64,000 bases of DNA, from the NCBI GenBank assembly GCA_000711775.1, contig ARYC01002081.1:16157-80156 (forward strand), read 5' to 3'. Below are positions 9,748 through 22,046 of the stretch, one piece after another. The position numbers and the translations under genes were made by a program. The notes below the pieces were generated by a model that worked only from the letters and a program-made list of their open reading frames with translations, did not search any database and was not told the DNA's origin. This stretch comes from Oxytricha trifallax. Its lineage: Eukaryota > Ciliophora > Spirotrichea > Sporadotrichida > Oxytrichidae. Each line of letters starts with the position of its first letter. Position 1 is the stretch's first letter.

Positions 9748-11246
9748 TCAAACGAATTTTATCTGCTTGTCTTTAATGTATCTCTTAAATCTTTCCCGCC
9801 TTAGAGGTTCAAGCATATCGTCTAAAGATTGTCTAGGATATTCTGGTGCTTTTACAATTATCTTCTCCACAATATTCTTTATTTCTTAGCATACATCATC
9901 TTGCTTTATGTGCTTCTCTGCTAAAATTATTGATTGTTTTTCATATTTTGTACCATAGTAAAACATACTTTCCATATCGCACTCTAATATTATTGCAGCT
10001 ACTGCCCAAACATCCTACTAAATAGAGCCATTGGTCCATTTCTCTCTGGTTGGGAAGTATCTGAAATACCAAGAACCTTAGCTAAAGTTACAATCTCTTA
10101 TCTTAAGGCTCTATTAAAATTGATTACGAATACTTCCAAAGGGCAAAGGTTTAGCATGATATTTTCAGGCTTCAAATTTCTATGAACGTATCCAAGCTCG
10201 TGAAGTTTCTAAAAACCCTTCATCATATTAGATAGAATATCATTTAAGTCATCTGGGTATCTGTTTTAATATAGAAAATCTCGGAGAGTCATTTCAAACT
10301 TTTTTAGCCTTAGTGCGATGAAACCAAACCCTAAAATAACACCATCTAGCTTGATCAAGTTCTTGCAATCTTTTTTCTAAGCCTCTCTAAGTACGATATA
10401 TTCGTTAGCAAATTCATTTTAATACAGCTCGCTATTAAGGAGATAGCTGAGAGGATATACCTTGTATGTATACTCATCAACCACTATGAGTTTAGCTTTA
10501 GCAGGTACATTTATATGCAAATAGTCATCAATACAGCTACTAAGTTCTACTGTATTTAATGCAGGAATATCAAAGTACTCTCTTAAAAGCATGCTAAATA
10601 GACACCACCTGTTGGTTGATCATTTATTCCATTCGCTTCTATCTCTTACGTTTCTCCTGCTGCTCTCTTTAAGATTCAAGAGTATTAGATTTTCTTTTAG
10701 CGGGCACTTATTTTTAAGTCTCTTTATCTTATATCAAGAACTCACTCAGGTGATGCTTTTCCATTTGCTTCTTAACTATAGCTCCGTGAGTATAAGACTT
10801 CTCAAAAGTAGTGCACAAGCACCTGCCATCGACTTTATCATGCTTAAAATACACCTTACTCTTACCAGAGTGTGCCTCTTTCATGTGTTTCTTTAAAATG
10901 GAGTCGGTAGATAAGAAATTTTGGCAGTCTTAGAATTCAAAAGTTTTATATTTTCAATCTGTAGCTGTTCCTTTTCTTCCTCATCATCTTCAACTTATGT
11001 TTAAATTCCCATCTCGGCTTTCTGCTTATTGTTTTAAACTTCTATGATAAAAACCTAGGCTTCAAATTCAATAGCTCTTAGCTGTGCCTCTCTCTATAGA
11101 TTACTTCTGGTTTCATAGTGGAACCAAAGTTGAGCTATGATTAACCAGTTCTTAAAGAAATTCCTTTGCGATTTAAGTTGACCGCCATGTTTAAATTCAA
11201 ATTTACAGGGTCTAAATCGATCTCCTTCTTGACATCTCGACATCAT
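9748..11246 (-). pseudogene. TBE 57-kDa-type zinc-finger/protein kinase gene, degenerate
   Basis: It starts at ATG 11246 (MMSRCQEGDRFRPCKFEF), has a Cys/His finger-like stretch (RCLCTTFEKSYTHGAIVKKQ about 10790-10850), then a kinase-like domain. Kinase landmarks are LHELGYVHRNLKPENIML, VFVINFNRAL and DVWAVAAIILECDMESM, ending at TGA 9748. The HRD aspartate is Asn here and the DFG position reads NFN, so it would be catalytically dead. There are frameshifts near 10895 and 10590 and internal TGAs. The better copy at the right end of the window has HRDLKHEN and IDFKRA, which shows what has been lost. The role of this kinase in TBE biology is not known to me. Confidence 0.8.
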
Positions 11247-12275
11247 AGACCCTATTTTATATATAAAATTTCATAATAATTTCAAAATTTTAATTTCCTA
11301 ATAGTGGAATAAATCATATGAATTCTATGCTTTCTCAAGTTTCACTATATTTGTCAATCATATTACACTATGCCTTATGAAATATAAATTGAACAAACTT
11401 TTTCATTAAACAATATTTTTTTTAATTCAAGTAAAATTTTTATATACTATAATAAAACCCCATGATTCTATTAAATAATGGAAATAAGGCGTTAAGAATA
11501 AACAGATCAAGTTTAATTGAAAAAATCAAATAATTAGAATAATATATTGATTAAAGATTTTTAACTGATCAGAATTAAAAGTAATTCCAGCAATATTATA
11601 AACATTAGAAGGATCATTAAACTTTATTAAAAAAAACCATCTCTACCAAATAAAATTAATTTTTGCGGATTATAAAATTTTTAACCAAAATGATAACTAT
11701 GTCCCATCAATCAACCACTACTAGTAAGTATCTTCTTCATTATTTTCTTCATATTAATCTATATTTACTCTTATTTCCATTCTTAATAGAATTATGGGGT
11801 TTTATAAAAAAAAATTATAAAATTTTCTTATCTCTTAAATCAACTTTATTCGTCATAATTCGAAGAAATAGTATGATTAATTTTTTAAGTTTTTAATTTT
11901 CTTATTAAAAATATCTATTTGTCCATAATCTTTTATAAATAAAGATTTTTAAAAACTTAAAAAATTAATCATACTATATCTTAGAATTATATCGAATGAA
12001 GTTGATTTAAGGGATAAAAAATTATTTTATAATATAAAAATTTTACTTGAATTAAAAGAATTATTGTTTAATGAAAATTTTTGTTCAATTTATATTTCAT
12101 TAGGCATAGTGTAATATGATTGACAAATATAGTGAAACTTGAGAAAGCATAGAATTCATATGATTTATTCCACTATTAGGGAAATTAAAATTTTGAAATT
12201 ATCATTGAAATTTTATATATAAAATAGGGTCTATGATGTCGAGATGTCAATAAGGAGATCGATTTAGACCCTGTA
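11205..12275. repeat. long inverted duplication inside TBE copy 1
   Basis: Outer arms are 11205-11452 and about 12020-12275; they begin and end with TACAGGGTCTAAATCGATC and its complement. The left arm contains the first ~13 codons of the kinase gene, and the right arm is an inverted copy of the same stretch with small changes. A second hairpin (11812-12035) lies in the middle. It looks like an inverted duplication of TBE sequence rather than a foreign insertion, although TA borders both ends. Confidence 0.75.
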
Positions 12276-12300
12276 GATAAAAAATTTGATTTAAAATGGA

Positions 12301-12370
12301 GTATTTTAATGGGGGGGGTATGGGGTGTGGGTGTTGGAATAGAGCCCCCCCCCCTGGGGGGATCTCGGTA
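12301..12370. repeat. G-run/C-run tract
   Basis: A run of eight G, then GTATGGGGTGTGGGTG, then ten C and six G within 60 bases, in otherwise AT-rich DNA. It can fold as a G:C hairpin or G-quadruplex. The neighbouring GGGGATCTCGGTA resembles the ends of the palindrome at 47.85-48.2 kb. Confidence 0.6.
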
Positions 12371-12632
12371 GGAACAGGTACCAATTAAAATTAAACTAAT
12401 TTAGTATACTAATTAAATTTAAGCAAATTTAGTACTAATTTAATGGAACTAAATTGATAAAAATGGAGCTATATCTCTGAAGTTTGTTACAGCTTCTGCA
12501 AACTTGCTCCACGTATCTTTACAGGGTTGACCTCCTATAAGATGCCCATATTTAATAGTAAGATTTTAATCAATAGGATCCAGAAGTCTATAAATTAAAA
12601 CTTGAAATTCATTAATAGGAAGAGGAACAAAG

Positions 12633-13394
12633 ATGGAATCACTGAGTGCTACAAAGAAAAGGGTTGAGGCCCAAGAAATTATCTCTAGATTTAGAAGCAA
12701 GGAAGATATCTATCGTTACCTCACTTAACATGGCAAGAAAACTTGATGTTTATTAACATGATATGCAGTTGGTTTATTCCTTCCAACGATGGAAGGTACC
12801 AAAATTTCATTCTTAAAAGCAATACTCTATGAGGAGATGTGAAAGCTTTTAAAAACAAAGAGATTAAACTGATTGAAATACCTAACTACCCAGAGATATC
12901 AGTCACCAATCTCTACGAGGATGCAATGAAGGATGAGGAAGTGGTTGCTTACCTTCCTAGCAAGAAGTAACTTTCAAACAAATTACCTAAAAGAAGCTTC
13001 TTATTTGGTGTTCTCAGTACAATAAAAGAGGAATATTTGAGAGAAATTATAGAAGAAGCTTGCAAGAAACGATATTCTATCTCTCCTGAAGACTTGAAGA
13101 AGCAAGGCATTCTAATAAGCACAGCTTGGCTTGAAGAACTTAAGAAGCATCCTTATCTTTCAAGTAAGCTTTGAGATATAACTTTGTAGGGAAATCTGGC
13201 ACTGGCATATATCTTATGAAAGAGCATGCAAAGGTTCATAGAGAGAGAAAGCAATAGACAGTCCATTAAGTTAGCAAGAGACTTTATCAAGCAGAAGACA
13301 TGAACATAGATGCAGGTGATCTAAGAGAAAAATATTGGGAACTATCAAGCCTTAAGAGTAAGAAAAGAAATAGAAGCCGAATCCTAATAAGACT
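12633..13394 (+). pseudogene. TBE 22-kDa-type ORF, degenerate
   Basis: It starts at ATG 12633 with MESLSATKKRVEAQEIISRF and RSKEDIYRYLTQHGKKT. After a one-base slip near 12760 it continues NMICSWFIPSNDGRYQNFI, EISVTNLYEDAMKDEEVVAY, LPKRSFLFGVLSTIKEEYL and, after another slip near 13185, GTGIYLMKEHAKVHRER to about 13394. In-frame TGAs sit after KKT, SNTL and SSKL. Position and orientation between kinase and transposase match the 22-kDa gene of TBE elements, whose function is unknown. It lies head to head with the kinase gene. Confidence 0.75.
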
Positions 13395-13450
13395 TCGTTT
13401 AATATGTGAACTAATTCATTCATTTAAGTCTAACACTTATTTATAAATAT

Positions 13451-14440
13451 TCATTCTTCCTTCTCTCTCACATATTGTTTTATTATCTTTACACACTCTC
13501 TTGCAGCTACTCTGAATCAAGTCCACTGTATCGATAGGTAGATCATGCATTCAGTGAAATATTGGCAATTTTTTATAGAGAGTTTTGATTTAACTCCAGT
13601 AAAATTCATTCCATTAAATTGAGGGCTATAAGGAACGTTATACACGGGAGTTATATTCAACTATTCATAAGTTATCTTAGACTCTTTAGTCTTATGAACT
13701 GAGAGGTTGTTAACAAACTGTATTATTTCTTAATTTTGGTACTTCTCTCGAAGCCTATGTAAGAATTCAATATACTGTTCTCGCTAAATAGAGCGAGGGT
13801 GAATAACATAAGTTTCTAAGCCTGAGTTTTCACTAATATCACCTAAAATTGCTTGAGTGACCTCCTTTATTTTTTGATCATATACTTCAATATTATTGTA
13901 CTTCTTGTACCAAGATTTCTTTATGAAGGCGTTGAATGTAAACACAGCTTCATCAGCGAGTATAAACTTAATATTATTAGCAATAGCTCTCTGCATTTAA
14001 TCATATATAAAGTTTAAATTATTACGATAAAATGGCACTTCAAAATAAATCACTCACTTCACTCTATTGACAGTCTTGAAAGTGATACCATTTCTTCTAT
14101 AAATGTTAGCGATAGTCTATGAAGAGATGCGAATGTCAGGAAATTTGCGATGAAATATCACAGCTCGCTAGTCAAGTGGAAAGTGTGCCCAATACCTTAG
14201 AGTCTTAGAGTCACAGAGGTATTCAATATGCTCCTAAGAGAAATTTTATTTTCTTGCAAGATGAGATTTAGTACCAGTATTGAAATGCTTAACTGATAGC
14301 AAGCAGTGATACCTAACAATTGAGGCACTCTTGCATAAGAGCTTTGATATAGCTGCATAATTAAACACTGGTTTGACTTTGTATATATTAATGCGTAACA
14401 AATCTAAGCTTAAGCAGTAAATATAATTATTTTTCATCAT
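13451..14440 (-). pseudogene. TBE 42-kDa-type DDE transposase, inactive copy
   Basis: The frame runs from ATG 14440 to TGA 13451 (330 codons, near the family size). An N-terminal helix-turn-helix-like part contains AAISKLLCKSASIVRYHC. The Tc1/mariner-type core shows FILADEAVFTFNAF (first Asp present), QFVNNLSVHKTKES (Asn where the second catalytic Asp is usual) and NVPYSPQFNGMNFTG (the third acidic residue seems lost). In-frame TGAs occur after NRVK and IQWT with the same frame continuing. It would cut TBE ends if active; this copy almost certainly is not. A shorter relative lies in the element at 46 kb. Confidence 0.85.
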
Positions 14441-14639
14441 AAATAGACCCTAAATATCGCTAATTTCTATTTCTCATTTTGCAATTTGGCCTAATTTCTC
14501 GACTAACCCTAATAAAACCCCAACTATACCCTACAAATCAAATCACTAAAACATCTAATTAAGGTGTTTTGGGGTTTTGATTGAGTGACATTATTTATCT
14601 GAATTTTTGGAATGCCTGTTAATTTATCCAAGGTTTATG

Positions 14640-15426
14640 GCATTATGTGATTTTGTGGTTCCTGAAGATATATCGTCTGATTCTTCCATAATAGGATTAA
14701 GGCCGGTTTAATCTAGGAATTACTTTGTGTCTTATAGCATAAACTGAAATAAAGTTGTGTCTCCTTTTATCTTCTTCTTTTTCTTCTTTTTTTAATAAAA
14801 AGGTAAAATTTGTACAAGTATGTTTTATCTTAAAATAGTTTACTTCTCTTGGAAATATTGGCATTTGATATATCAAGCACAGCTGAATCAGATTTATTAA
14901 GTTCTCCGTTTTCATCATCTTCTATCTTACTCTGATCCTCTCGATTATATTGTATATACGAACTCTTATCTCTCTACTAAATCCCTCTAATCACATTAAC
15001 TTCCTAAAGCCATTTTGATCCCTTGATCCCTACATTATTCATTCCTCCGTTATTATTTAGTAAATAAGATATTTAGCTTTGCAGTGATTAGCTAACTGAC
15101 TGTGGCTTCTATTTCTTAAAGCAACTATTTGCATGTATTTAGTTAGAGACTTCAATTGGGAGAGTTTCAGAGAGATGTTGTCTATTGGGCAAAGCAGTTC
15201 TGTATCATCGCTAACTTTCGCCTTACTCAGGCATAATTTGCAGGCTGTATGTTATTTGCAAGGAAGTAGATTTTTAAAGTATAAATTCATTTTTGATTTA
15301 TTAGCTTATCTAAAAAAATATATAAAATTACATTATATAATTTCAATGAGAGTAGATATGGTGACTTAGTTTTGAGATTGAAAGTTTCATCGCAAATTAT
15401 ACAATTATTTTCCAGGTTTAAGTCCA
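14640..15426 (-). CDS. RING-finger protein
   Basis: ATG 15426 opens MDLNLENNCIICDETFNLK, giving the first Cys pair (C-x2-C). After a probable short intron (about 15325-15345) comes NLLPCKQHTACKLCLSKAK and ELLCPIDNISLKLSQLKSLT, supplying C-x2-H-x2-C-x2-C and the final CP.D. This is a C3HC4-type RING, usually the E2-binding part of a ubiquitin ligase. A charged helical tail follows (KSSYIQYNREDQSKIEDDEN) after a one-base slip near 15060. The end is unclear and lies close to the TBE insertion at 14579, which may have cut the gene. Confidence 0.65.
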
Positions 15427-15618
15427 TCAAACTGTAATTTACAAATTATATAATTAATTTTATTTAACATTTCTCTCATTTCATTTATCTAAAGCATGAA
15501 AGTAAGATTATTTATGATATCAATCATTAAATATTAAGATAAATTATTCCTTGTATAAAGTTCATAGAAGGGTAAAAACAATAGTATCATTAAAAATTTG
15601 GCATATTATTTTCAGATA

Positions 15619-15884
15619 TTGTAGGAATGCATTCGATTTGGGGAAATTAATTATAATTAAAATAAATTAATTATAAGTTACCTTCAGTTATATTTATTTG
15701 GAAAATGTCTCTAATCCCTGGCTTGATTAAGCTCATTGGATAACGCATTAAAAATTAGATAGTTGTTTTTATTACTAGAATGATTTTATTTAATCGCCCA
15801 AGCAAACCTGTTTACAATTTTATTTTTAGTTTCATAATTTTATATTTAATTAATTTTAACTTCCCAAATTAATGTTTTACCTTA
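15619..15884. mobile_element. TTGTAGGAATAC-ended element, copy C1
   Basis: The left end TTGTAGGAATGCATTCGATTTGGGG (TA before it at 15617-15618) and internal blocks CCTTCAGTTATATTTATTTGG and GGATAACGCATTAAAAATTAG are shared with the copy at 56.93 kb. The right end is a worn inverted match (TTCCCAAATTAATG near 15870). There is no coding capacity. It lies between the RING gene and the coiled-coil gene. Confidence 0.6.
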
Positions 15885-16055
15885 GTGGCGAATGCTTTCT
15901 TCTATCAAATACTCTATTATCTCTTTACTTATCTAGTTAAGAAACACTTAGATATTTATTTGAATTTTCTCTTTGCATACTAAAAGTTTATATTAAAATA
16001 ATAATCAATTATTCACTATCATAGATAACAATTTCATTTTTTTAAAATATTATGG

Positions 16056-17777
16056 TCATTGTAATTTGGATTATTAATTTTATGAGGCATCAAAAATTTT
16101 AAACTGCTGCTGCTATAAATTAAACCAGTATCTTTTGCATAAGTAGATTGATAAAGCTATTAGGATTGTATATTTCACCTGCGCTGACTCTGCGATTTTG
16201 AGAGTCTTCATATTGAGATTAATCAAATTACTTTGCTGCTGTTTAAGGATAATACACATCATGCAGTCTTTGCTTTGATTGGTACACTGGATTGAGTTAA
16301 GTTGGCATCTGCCCGTTTTAATGGTGTTATGTATTTCCATTTCTAGGGTCTTCATAAGTTTTAGAGTAGGGTGATATCTTGATTTACTCCGCACTTTGCA
16401 AATCAAACATTCTCGATTGCTAAAGCCCAAAACCTCCTTAATAATTACTTTCTATGCTCTAAACCATGGGGTTTTGTTCTAAGTTTGATTGTGTGGCTTG
16501 TACTGACTAATGACAGGTGATAAATTATTATTTCTTTTCTCCAGAGTTCCTATTATACTATCATCTAAGTTAACGAAATAGTCCAGCTCCTTCCCAACTT
16601 CATTGTTAGCATCAATAATACGCTCTGAATGCTCTCTGAGTGCATTTCTCTCTAAAACTAAATTTTCATACTTATCCTTAAGCAACTCTACATCTCTATC
16701 AACATCTCTTATTTCATTGACTATTTAATCTTCTTCTTCATCTCTCCTGGACATCTTATGGTTTACTTCTCTCACTCTAGTTTGCAATTCTTCTTGTTTT
16801 ATGTTTTCTAAATGAAGTTACTCTTTCATACGTTTTTGCTGATCTTCCAGTCTTCGATTTTCATCTTCTTAGAGTTAGAGAGAATTCTTGACTTAGGTTG
16901 CTCTTGTCTAATCTGATGCTTGTTATAGCATCCTAATTAAATATCTGAGTCTTTTTTATAATTAAAAATATAACTCCTCGTATGTGAGAAATGATTGTCC
17001 CTATCTGCAAGTTCCCTTTCAATTAATCTCAATCTCTGTTACCTGATCTACTATTCATTCTCTTTTTCCCTCAATCTTCTAATACAATCTTGTTCTTTAT
17101 CAACAAGTTAATCGCTATCATCAGCTCCTCTGTATAATTTATGCGAAAGTTTGTCTTTAACTGCTCTCAACTCAACTTTTCTTTGTTTTTCCTCAGTTAT
17201 TTAGTCTTCAATCTGAGCAATCTCGTCTTTCAAATGTTTGTTTAGAGTAATTTAGTGATCGTTTTAATAGCGGAGGGACTTGTAGTCTTGGTCTGTATTC
17301 TAAAGCATGTCTTTGCCACTTTTTATTTTAGTGAGTGTAGTCATATTCAGCTAAAATATTAAATCATTGAGTTATAGAGAATAATATTTTAATTTTAAAG
17401 CTTTTTTAATCTTCATAAAACTATAAAATTGAGTTTTGATTGTCTCTATCTTTATTGCCATTTATTCTTTGCAATTCATCTAGTTCTCTCTTTGCCATGT
17501 CAATTTGTTTCTCCTAGGTGGTAACTTTCCTTTAGTAATCTCTGAGTGCGATATCCTTCTCATCCTTGAGATATTTAAGTCTATCTTCCAGCTACTGCAC
17601 TTAATACAATAATGATTTGTAATCATTCTCAGATTGCTTTAATTCGTTGATTTCACTCCTCAAGTGAATAATCACGAGGTTTTTCTGTTGGGAAGTAAGG
17701 CCAATTAATTGTTGATCTTGATGGAGAAAGTGTTGACTTCATCTTGTTGTTATTATTTTAACTGTACTATTGTTCAT
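16056..17777 (-). CDS. long coiled-coil protein
   Basis: From ATG 17777 to TGA 16056, with short introns near 17400-17340 and 16970-16925. Heptad-rich stretches dominate: VQQLEDRLKYLKDEKDIALR, EKQIDMAKRELDELQRI, HLKDEIAQIEDQITEEKQRK, EENRRLEDQQKRMKEQ-like helices and VELLKDKYENLVLERNALRE. The last ~110 residues are Cys-containing and less helical (FSNRECLICKVRSK, TNQSKDCMMCIILKQQQ). An in-frame TGA at codon 13 (after TTR) is followed by the same frame, so the true start may be downstream or TGA may be read through. It is divergent from the next gene across a 190-bp shared upstream region. It looks like a structural, perhaps cytoskeletal or ciliary protein, but no family can be named. Confidence 0.7.
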
Positions 17778-17968
17778 TTAAAAGGATAAATTATCAAATA
17801 GTCGATTCTTGTTAAATGCAAATAAAAATACATTTGCGAACTCCCTAGCATATTAGAGCTATTTGATTACCTCATTGATATCTCAATTGTGTTAGTAAAA
17901 CTAAATAAATTTTAATTAATTATTGATAATTCCGTAAATTATTAAAGACAGTTTGCATTATTTATTAA
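17778..17968. promoter_or_regulatory. shared upstream region of two divergent genes
   Basis: 190 AT-rich bases separate the ATGs of two head-to-head coiled-coil genes. It must contain both 5' ends. No specific motif can be assigned. Confidence 0.4.
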
Positions 17969-20717
17969 ATGGAAAGAAGTATACCTTAAAAATTAGAGAT
18001 AACTACTAATGGCAGAGCTAGTTTGGATAATATATTAAATATGGATAAATTTGGAATGGCAGATGGAGGATTGCCTGTGACTACGACTGCTGCTGGAAAC
18101 AATGTATTTAACTTAACTGGAAGCATCTTAGGAGGAAATTGTAATATATCGGAGACTTTGTCTTCATTGATTATGTCAAGACCCTCAACGCATTTCACAA
18201 ATCAAAACTAACAACACCTTCCTGAATTAGTTCTTAAATACCTAATATTTAAATTCAATGCATTAGATGAACATTAAACCTCAAATTCGAAACATAAAAA
18301 CGTTAACAAGGATTCGTAAGTAGAAACTTTCTTTCTTTTTTTAATGCAAAAATAGCTTCAAAAAACTATTGCATTCACCCCATTTTATGAATTAATTTAA
18401 TAGTCTATAAAGTCCATTGAACCAAAGAATTTCATGTCATAAAGACATTAAAACTAATAATTTTCCTAAAATACTTCGAATAATTAAAAATCAGCCCTTA
18501 AAACTGCTAAAATTAAGAACAGCTGGTAACATCAATAGAAATAAAAGTTCCCCTTAAATGGCACAGGAGGATATGCATAAACTCAATATAAACTAACAAA
18601 TGAATATATTGTAAAATGGTACTCATAGAAACTCATCACATAATAGATTGCAGTCGCTCTCTAAAACTAACAATGGCTTTCCTGATTTTCCTAAGAGTAT
18701 TATTAGTAGATGGACTACAAGCTGGATTTACATTAATGTGATAAATTTATTGCATAATTTTTGTTAAAGGATTGGCATTAACACATATAATGACCCACTA
18801 AATGAAGGGCAGAGTACTAATTCACATCACACTAAAAGCAGCATGAAACTGGACCTGCAGAAATTAAGCGAATATAAAAGTCTCATTGATTAGAAAGAAC
18901 GAACTATAAGTGATTTAAGATCAAAGCTCACTAGGGCTAACCATAACTTTGGGGAGAGCAAGATGTCTATTGGAAGCCCTACTGGTGTGATGATGAAGTC
19001 TAATTTGATGAAGGCAGATAGCTTGATGAATTTCAGAATTAGTGAACAACAGATATTACAGAACTCAAACACATACTTATCACTCTTATTTCAGAGACCT
19101 AGCAAACTGAAGAAGTTAAGCTAATTATTCTATATACATATTTAAAAATACTTTTGCCCTCAACGATTTATTTTCTTAGTATTATAAAGTATTGGTGAAC
19201 AAATGCAATAAAGTGCGTGAAATGCTTAACTTATAGGAAGTCAGAATCCAATTCGACGACATGCTGTTCTTAAAAAAAAGAGACGTGTAGCGAATGAATG
19301 AGAACATCAAACATCTCACTGACTCACTGGTCAATGCATCGAAGAATGATCTATTATTCAATGAGAAAGTGAGAGAGATGGCGAAGTGTAAACATGATCA
19401 CGCTATGACGAAGAGTAGGAATGAGTTCCTTGAAAAACAGAATTTTATTCTAAATTACAAGTATAAAGTTAATTCAAATAATTTAATATCTTATATATTT
19501 TTGAATATTTACAAATTATTATGATTAATTAGGAGGTAAGGGATTTGAAGCAATAAATGGTAAATATGAAGGAGCTGGAAATGTTGATGAATAAACAAAG
19601 AGTGGCTGATTAAAATCAGATTCAAGTTTCTTTATAAAAATAATGCGATGACTATTAATATTTTAATTTTAATTTTAATCAATTTAAGTGATGATTAGAA
19701 GACTTGACACCCTTGAGAAAGGTCTTGAAGTATTCACAGATAACAGAACAGCTTAAAATTAAGTTTTCTTATGCAAATTTCAAAGAATCACACTTTATTG
19801 TAATTTAATTCATTTTCAGCCTAACCAGATGATTAATATAAACTAAAAAACACTGTAAACTTCTTAATTAGAGAAACTCAAGAGCTAAAAAAACACATCT
19901 AACTAAAGAAGAAAACTATAGAAAACAAAGACAGAGAGATATAGAAATTGTTAAGTAAAATCCAGAAGTTTCTTAGCTAAAAGAACGAGGAGGGCTTGAA
20001 TGAGAATGATAATGATGAATTAGGGCAGGAACAGCTGGAATATGCCAAGGATAAAATAGGTGGAGGTGGTGAGCATATCATCACAGTCACTGGTGGTTCT
20101 CTTGTCTCTAATCATGATGGAGAAGGCACTATTCACTCGCATCTACCAGCTGTTAATAAGTTTGAGGAAGCCAAGAAAAATCTCGAATATAGATTCAAGT
20201 CAATGTCCTCCTAAGTCAAATATACTTACACTAAGTTAATAGAAAGCGGTTCTTAATTTTTTGTAGACTATCTCATTAATAAGGGCGATATAACTCAAGT
20301 TAAAGACAAATTCAATATGATTTGCGAGCAACTCTTGAAAGCAAACAAGTTCATAGAGAAATTTAACTAACTGATTCTCCTGCCATGAAACTTATAAAGA
20401 AAAACGATTAGAAAAGTGTAATATAATTCATCGCGAGTGAAGCTCAGAATGTTATCGATAAATCTCAAAGAGTGACACTGTGGATTAAGGACACTTTGAA
20501 CAATGAACTGTGGACTCATGTGAGTTGCAGTGGTACAACATCTTAGAACACCAATAGTGGAGGGGAGAAGAGGCTCTTGGTTGAGTGTCACACTGATGTT
20601 ATTGGATTCTGTTGCTAGCCCTAACATACAGTTGTGGTCTAAAATGTAAAAAAGTCGCATTTATTCGATAAGTAATTTGAACTTATGTTCCAAGAAATTG
20701 ACCCATCAAAAATATGA
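17969..20717 (+). CDS. large coiled-coil protein with several short introns
   Basis: ATG 17969 opens MERSIPQKLEITTNG. A GTAAGT..AAATAG intron (about 18315-18354) joins two frames and leaves the rest open. Asn/Ser-rich N-terminus, then helical segments: LQKLSEYKSLIDQKERTISD, CNKVREMLNLQEVRIQFDDM, RDLKQQMVNMKELEMLMNKQ, LIRETQELKKHIQLKKKTI. A compact domain follows (IASEAQNVIDKSQRVTLWIK, ECHTDVIGFCCQPQHTVVV) and the protein ends FQEIDPSKI at TGA 20715. One slip near 20372 remains. It is followed after 100 bp by the SPEF1 gene on the same strand. The neighbourhood suggests a ciliary or cytoskeletal role, by context only. Confidence 0.7.
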
Positions 20718-20816
20718 GTAAATTCCATCTTAAAAACAATAGAATATGATATGAAGGAATATTCAATTAAAATCATGTTTCAATTATAAATTGATAATTT
20801 AAAAGTAATTTACAAA

Positions 20817-21967
20817 ATGAGATAAGCTATTATCTATGAAGAAGTATTACACTTAGTTTATTAGTGGGTGGACTCAGTGCCACTCTCCAGACCTAAGAAA
20901 AACATAACCAGTGATTTCTCTGATGCGGGTAAAAATAGTTACTATCAGATTTAATTATAAAATTCTCTTCTTATTTTATTTACATAAAACAGATTGTTTG
21001 TTTATTATATTTTTTATAACGAATACTTATATTTTGTGTTTAGTTTAGATGGCAGAGATAATGCATCATTTCTTGCCCAAATGAGTGGAAGTGCATAACT
21101 ACTAATCCTCCAGTGTAGAATCATAAAAAGAATATAATTGGACCACCCTCAATTCAAAGTAAGACCCGTCTATCACCTTAAAAGTGCTTATTTGTGAATA
21201 TTACAAACACTATATTCCATTGTCAATATAAATTCAATTTTCAATGTAGAGTATTCAAGAAAATTGGATTTCAACTGAGTAAAGAAGACCTAGACTCTAT
21301 TATTTAATGTGAAACAGGCACTGTAGAGAGAGTATTGAGATTTGTCTAACTATAAATCGCCAGTTACCTCAGAAATTAATTAGAAGTCCAATTAAGCAAA
21401 TATTTCATCATCATATTCCACTGGATATGGCAATTAAAGTAGTAATGGCGGGAATGTTTCATTTTAGGGCAAGTTATCAATTTGTCTGATATAAACTTTA
21501 ACTAATCAGACAACAGACTGAAAGTTAACCCTTATTTAAAGGTTAGAGTAAAAATGTAGAGTAAAATTAGAATCAATTTAACATAGACTACTACGAAGAT
21601 TAACTACAGTCTAAGGATAAATAAATTGAGGAATTGAAAGAGCCGGTTGAAATTATGGATTTAAAGATTGAGAAACTTGAGCAGTTGTTATTCAATAAAA
21701 AATACTCTTATAATTTGAAAGGTAGTTATAACAAAGAATATTTCTGATAGTTAAATTAAATTTTTCAATCTTATGGCAATATTTATTTTATGATTGATGA
21801 AGGACTCAAAGATTGAGGCGTTAGCGAATGGTTAAAGTTAGCAAAATCAGCCAGTTTAGAATGCAAGACAGGCTCAATAAATGACTTCTACAAACCAAAA
21901 TATGATGTACAATAATAACTAAATTAATGGATATAGCCAAGGAGGGAATTACCAGATTAGACGCTGA
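20817..21967 (+). CDS. SPEF1: SPEF1/CLAMP calponin-homology microtubule protein
   Basis: ATG 20817 gives MRQAIIYEEVLHLVYQWVDS, then VPLSRPKKNITSDFSDA; the first intron (20929-21043) joins it to VQMAEIMHHFLPK, VEVHNYQSSSVESQKEYNWT, and after intron 2 (21159-21249) VFKKIGFQLSKEDLDSII and ERVLRFVQLQIASYL. This is the SPEF1-type CH domain. Intron 3 (21473-21548) leads to DKQIEELKEPVEIMDLKIEK and LEQLLFNKK, the family's C-terminal coiled coil. TGA 21965 follows NYQIRR. SPEF1 proteins bind and bundle microtubules of cilia, including the central apparatus. An in-frame TGA stands in the CH core after HHFLPK, where relatives mostly have Leu or another hydrophobic residue. Confidence 0.88.
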
Positions 21968-22046
21968 AATAAATGATTAGTTCTCTATTGGAATAATTTT
22001 GATTTAATAATAGTAAATATTTTAAAATAATAGTTTATGTTTAAAA

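Larger units (their letters stand above)
9610..14579. mobile_element. TBE transposon (telomere-bearing element), copy 1
   Basis: Both ends carry inverted telomere-like repeats: AAAAACCCCAAAACCTCTTAATTAG at 9610 (the first base would be C in the consensus) and the complement ending GGGGTTTTG at 14579, extended by about 75 bp of matching terminal sequence (TAGTGATTTGATTTGTAGGG). The target duplication ATT is at 9607-9609 and 14580-14582, fitting the ANT target of TBEs. Inside are the three expected genes: kinase/zinc finger (minus), 22-kDa (plus) and transposase (minus). The length of 4970 bp is about 0.9 kb more than usual for TBE1, mainly owing to the inverted duplication at 11205-12275. Confidence 0.92.

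Noticed and set aside
10591-10896. Plus-strand ORF of 101 codons
   Set aside because: It is the complement of the TBE kinase/zinc-finger gene; Leu/Ser-rich and without independent support.
17986-18198. Minus-strand ORF of 70 codons
   Set aside because: Complement of the first exon of the 17969 gene.
20367-20660. Minus-strand ORF of 97 codons
   Set aside because: Shadow of the coiled-coil gene, whose plus frame uses ciliate Gln codons and fits its neighbours.
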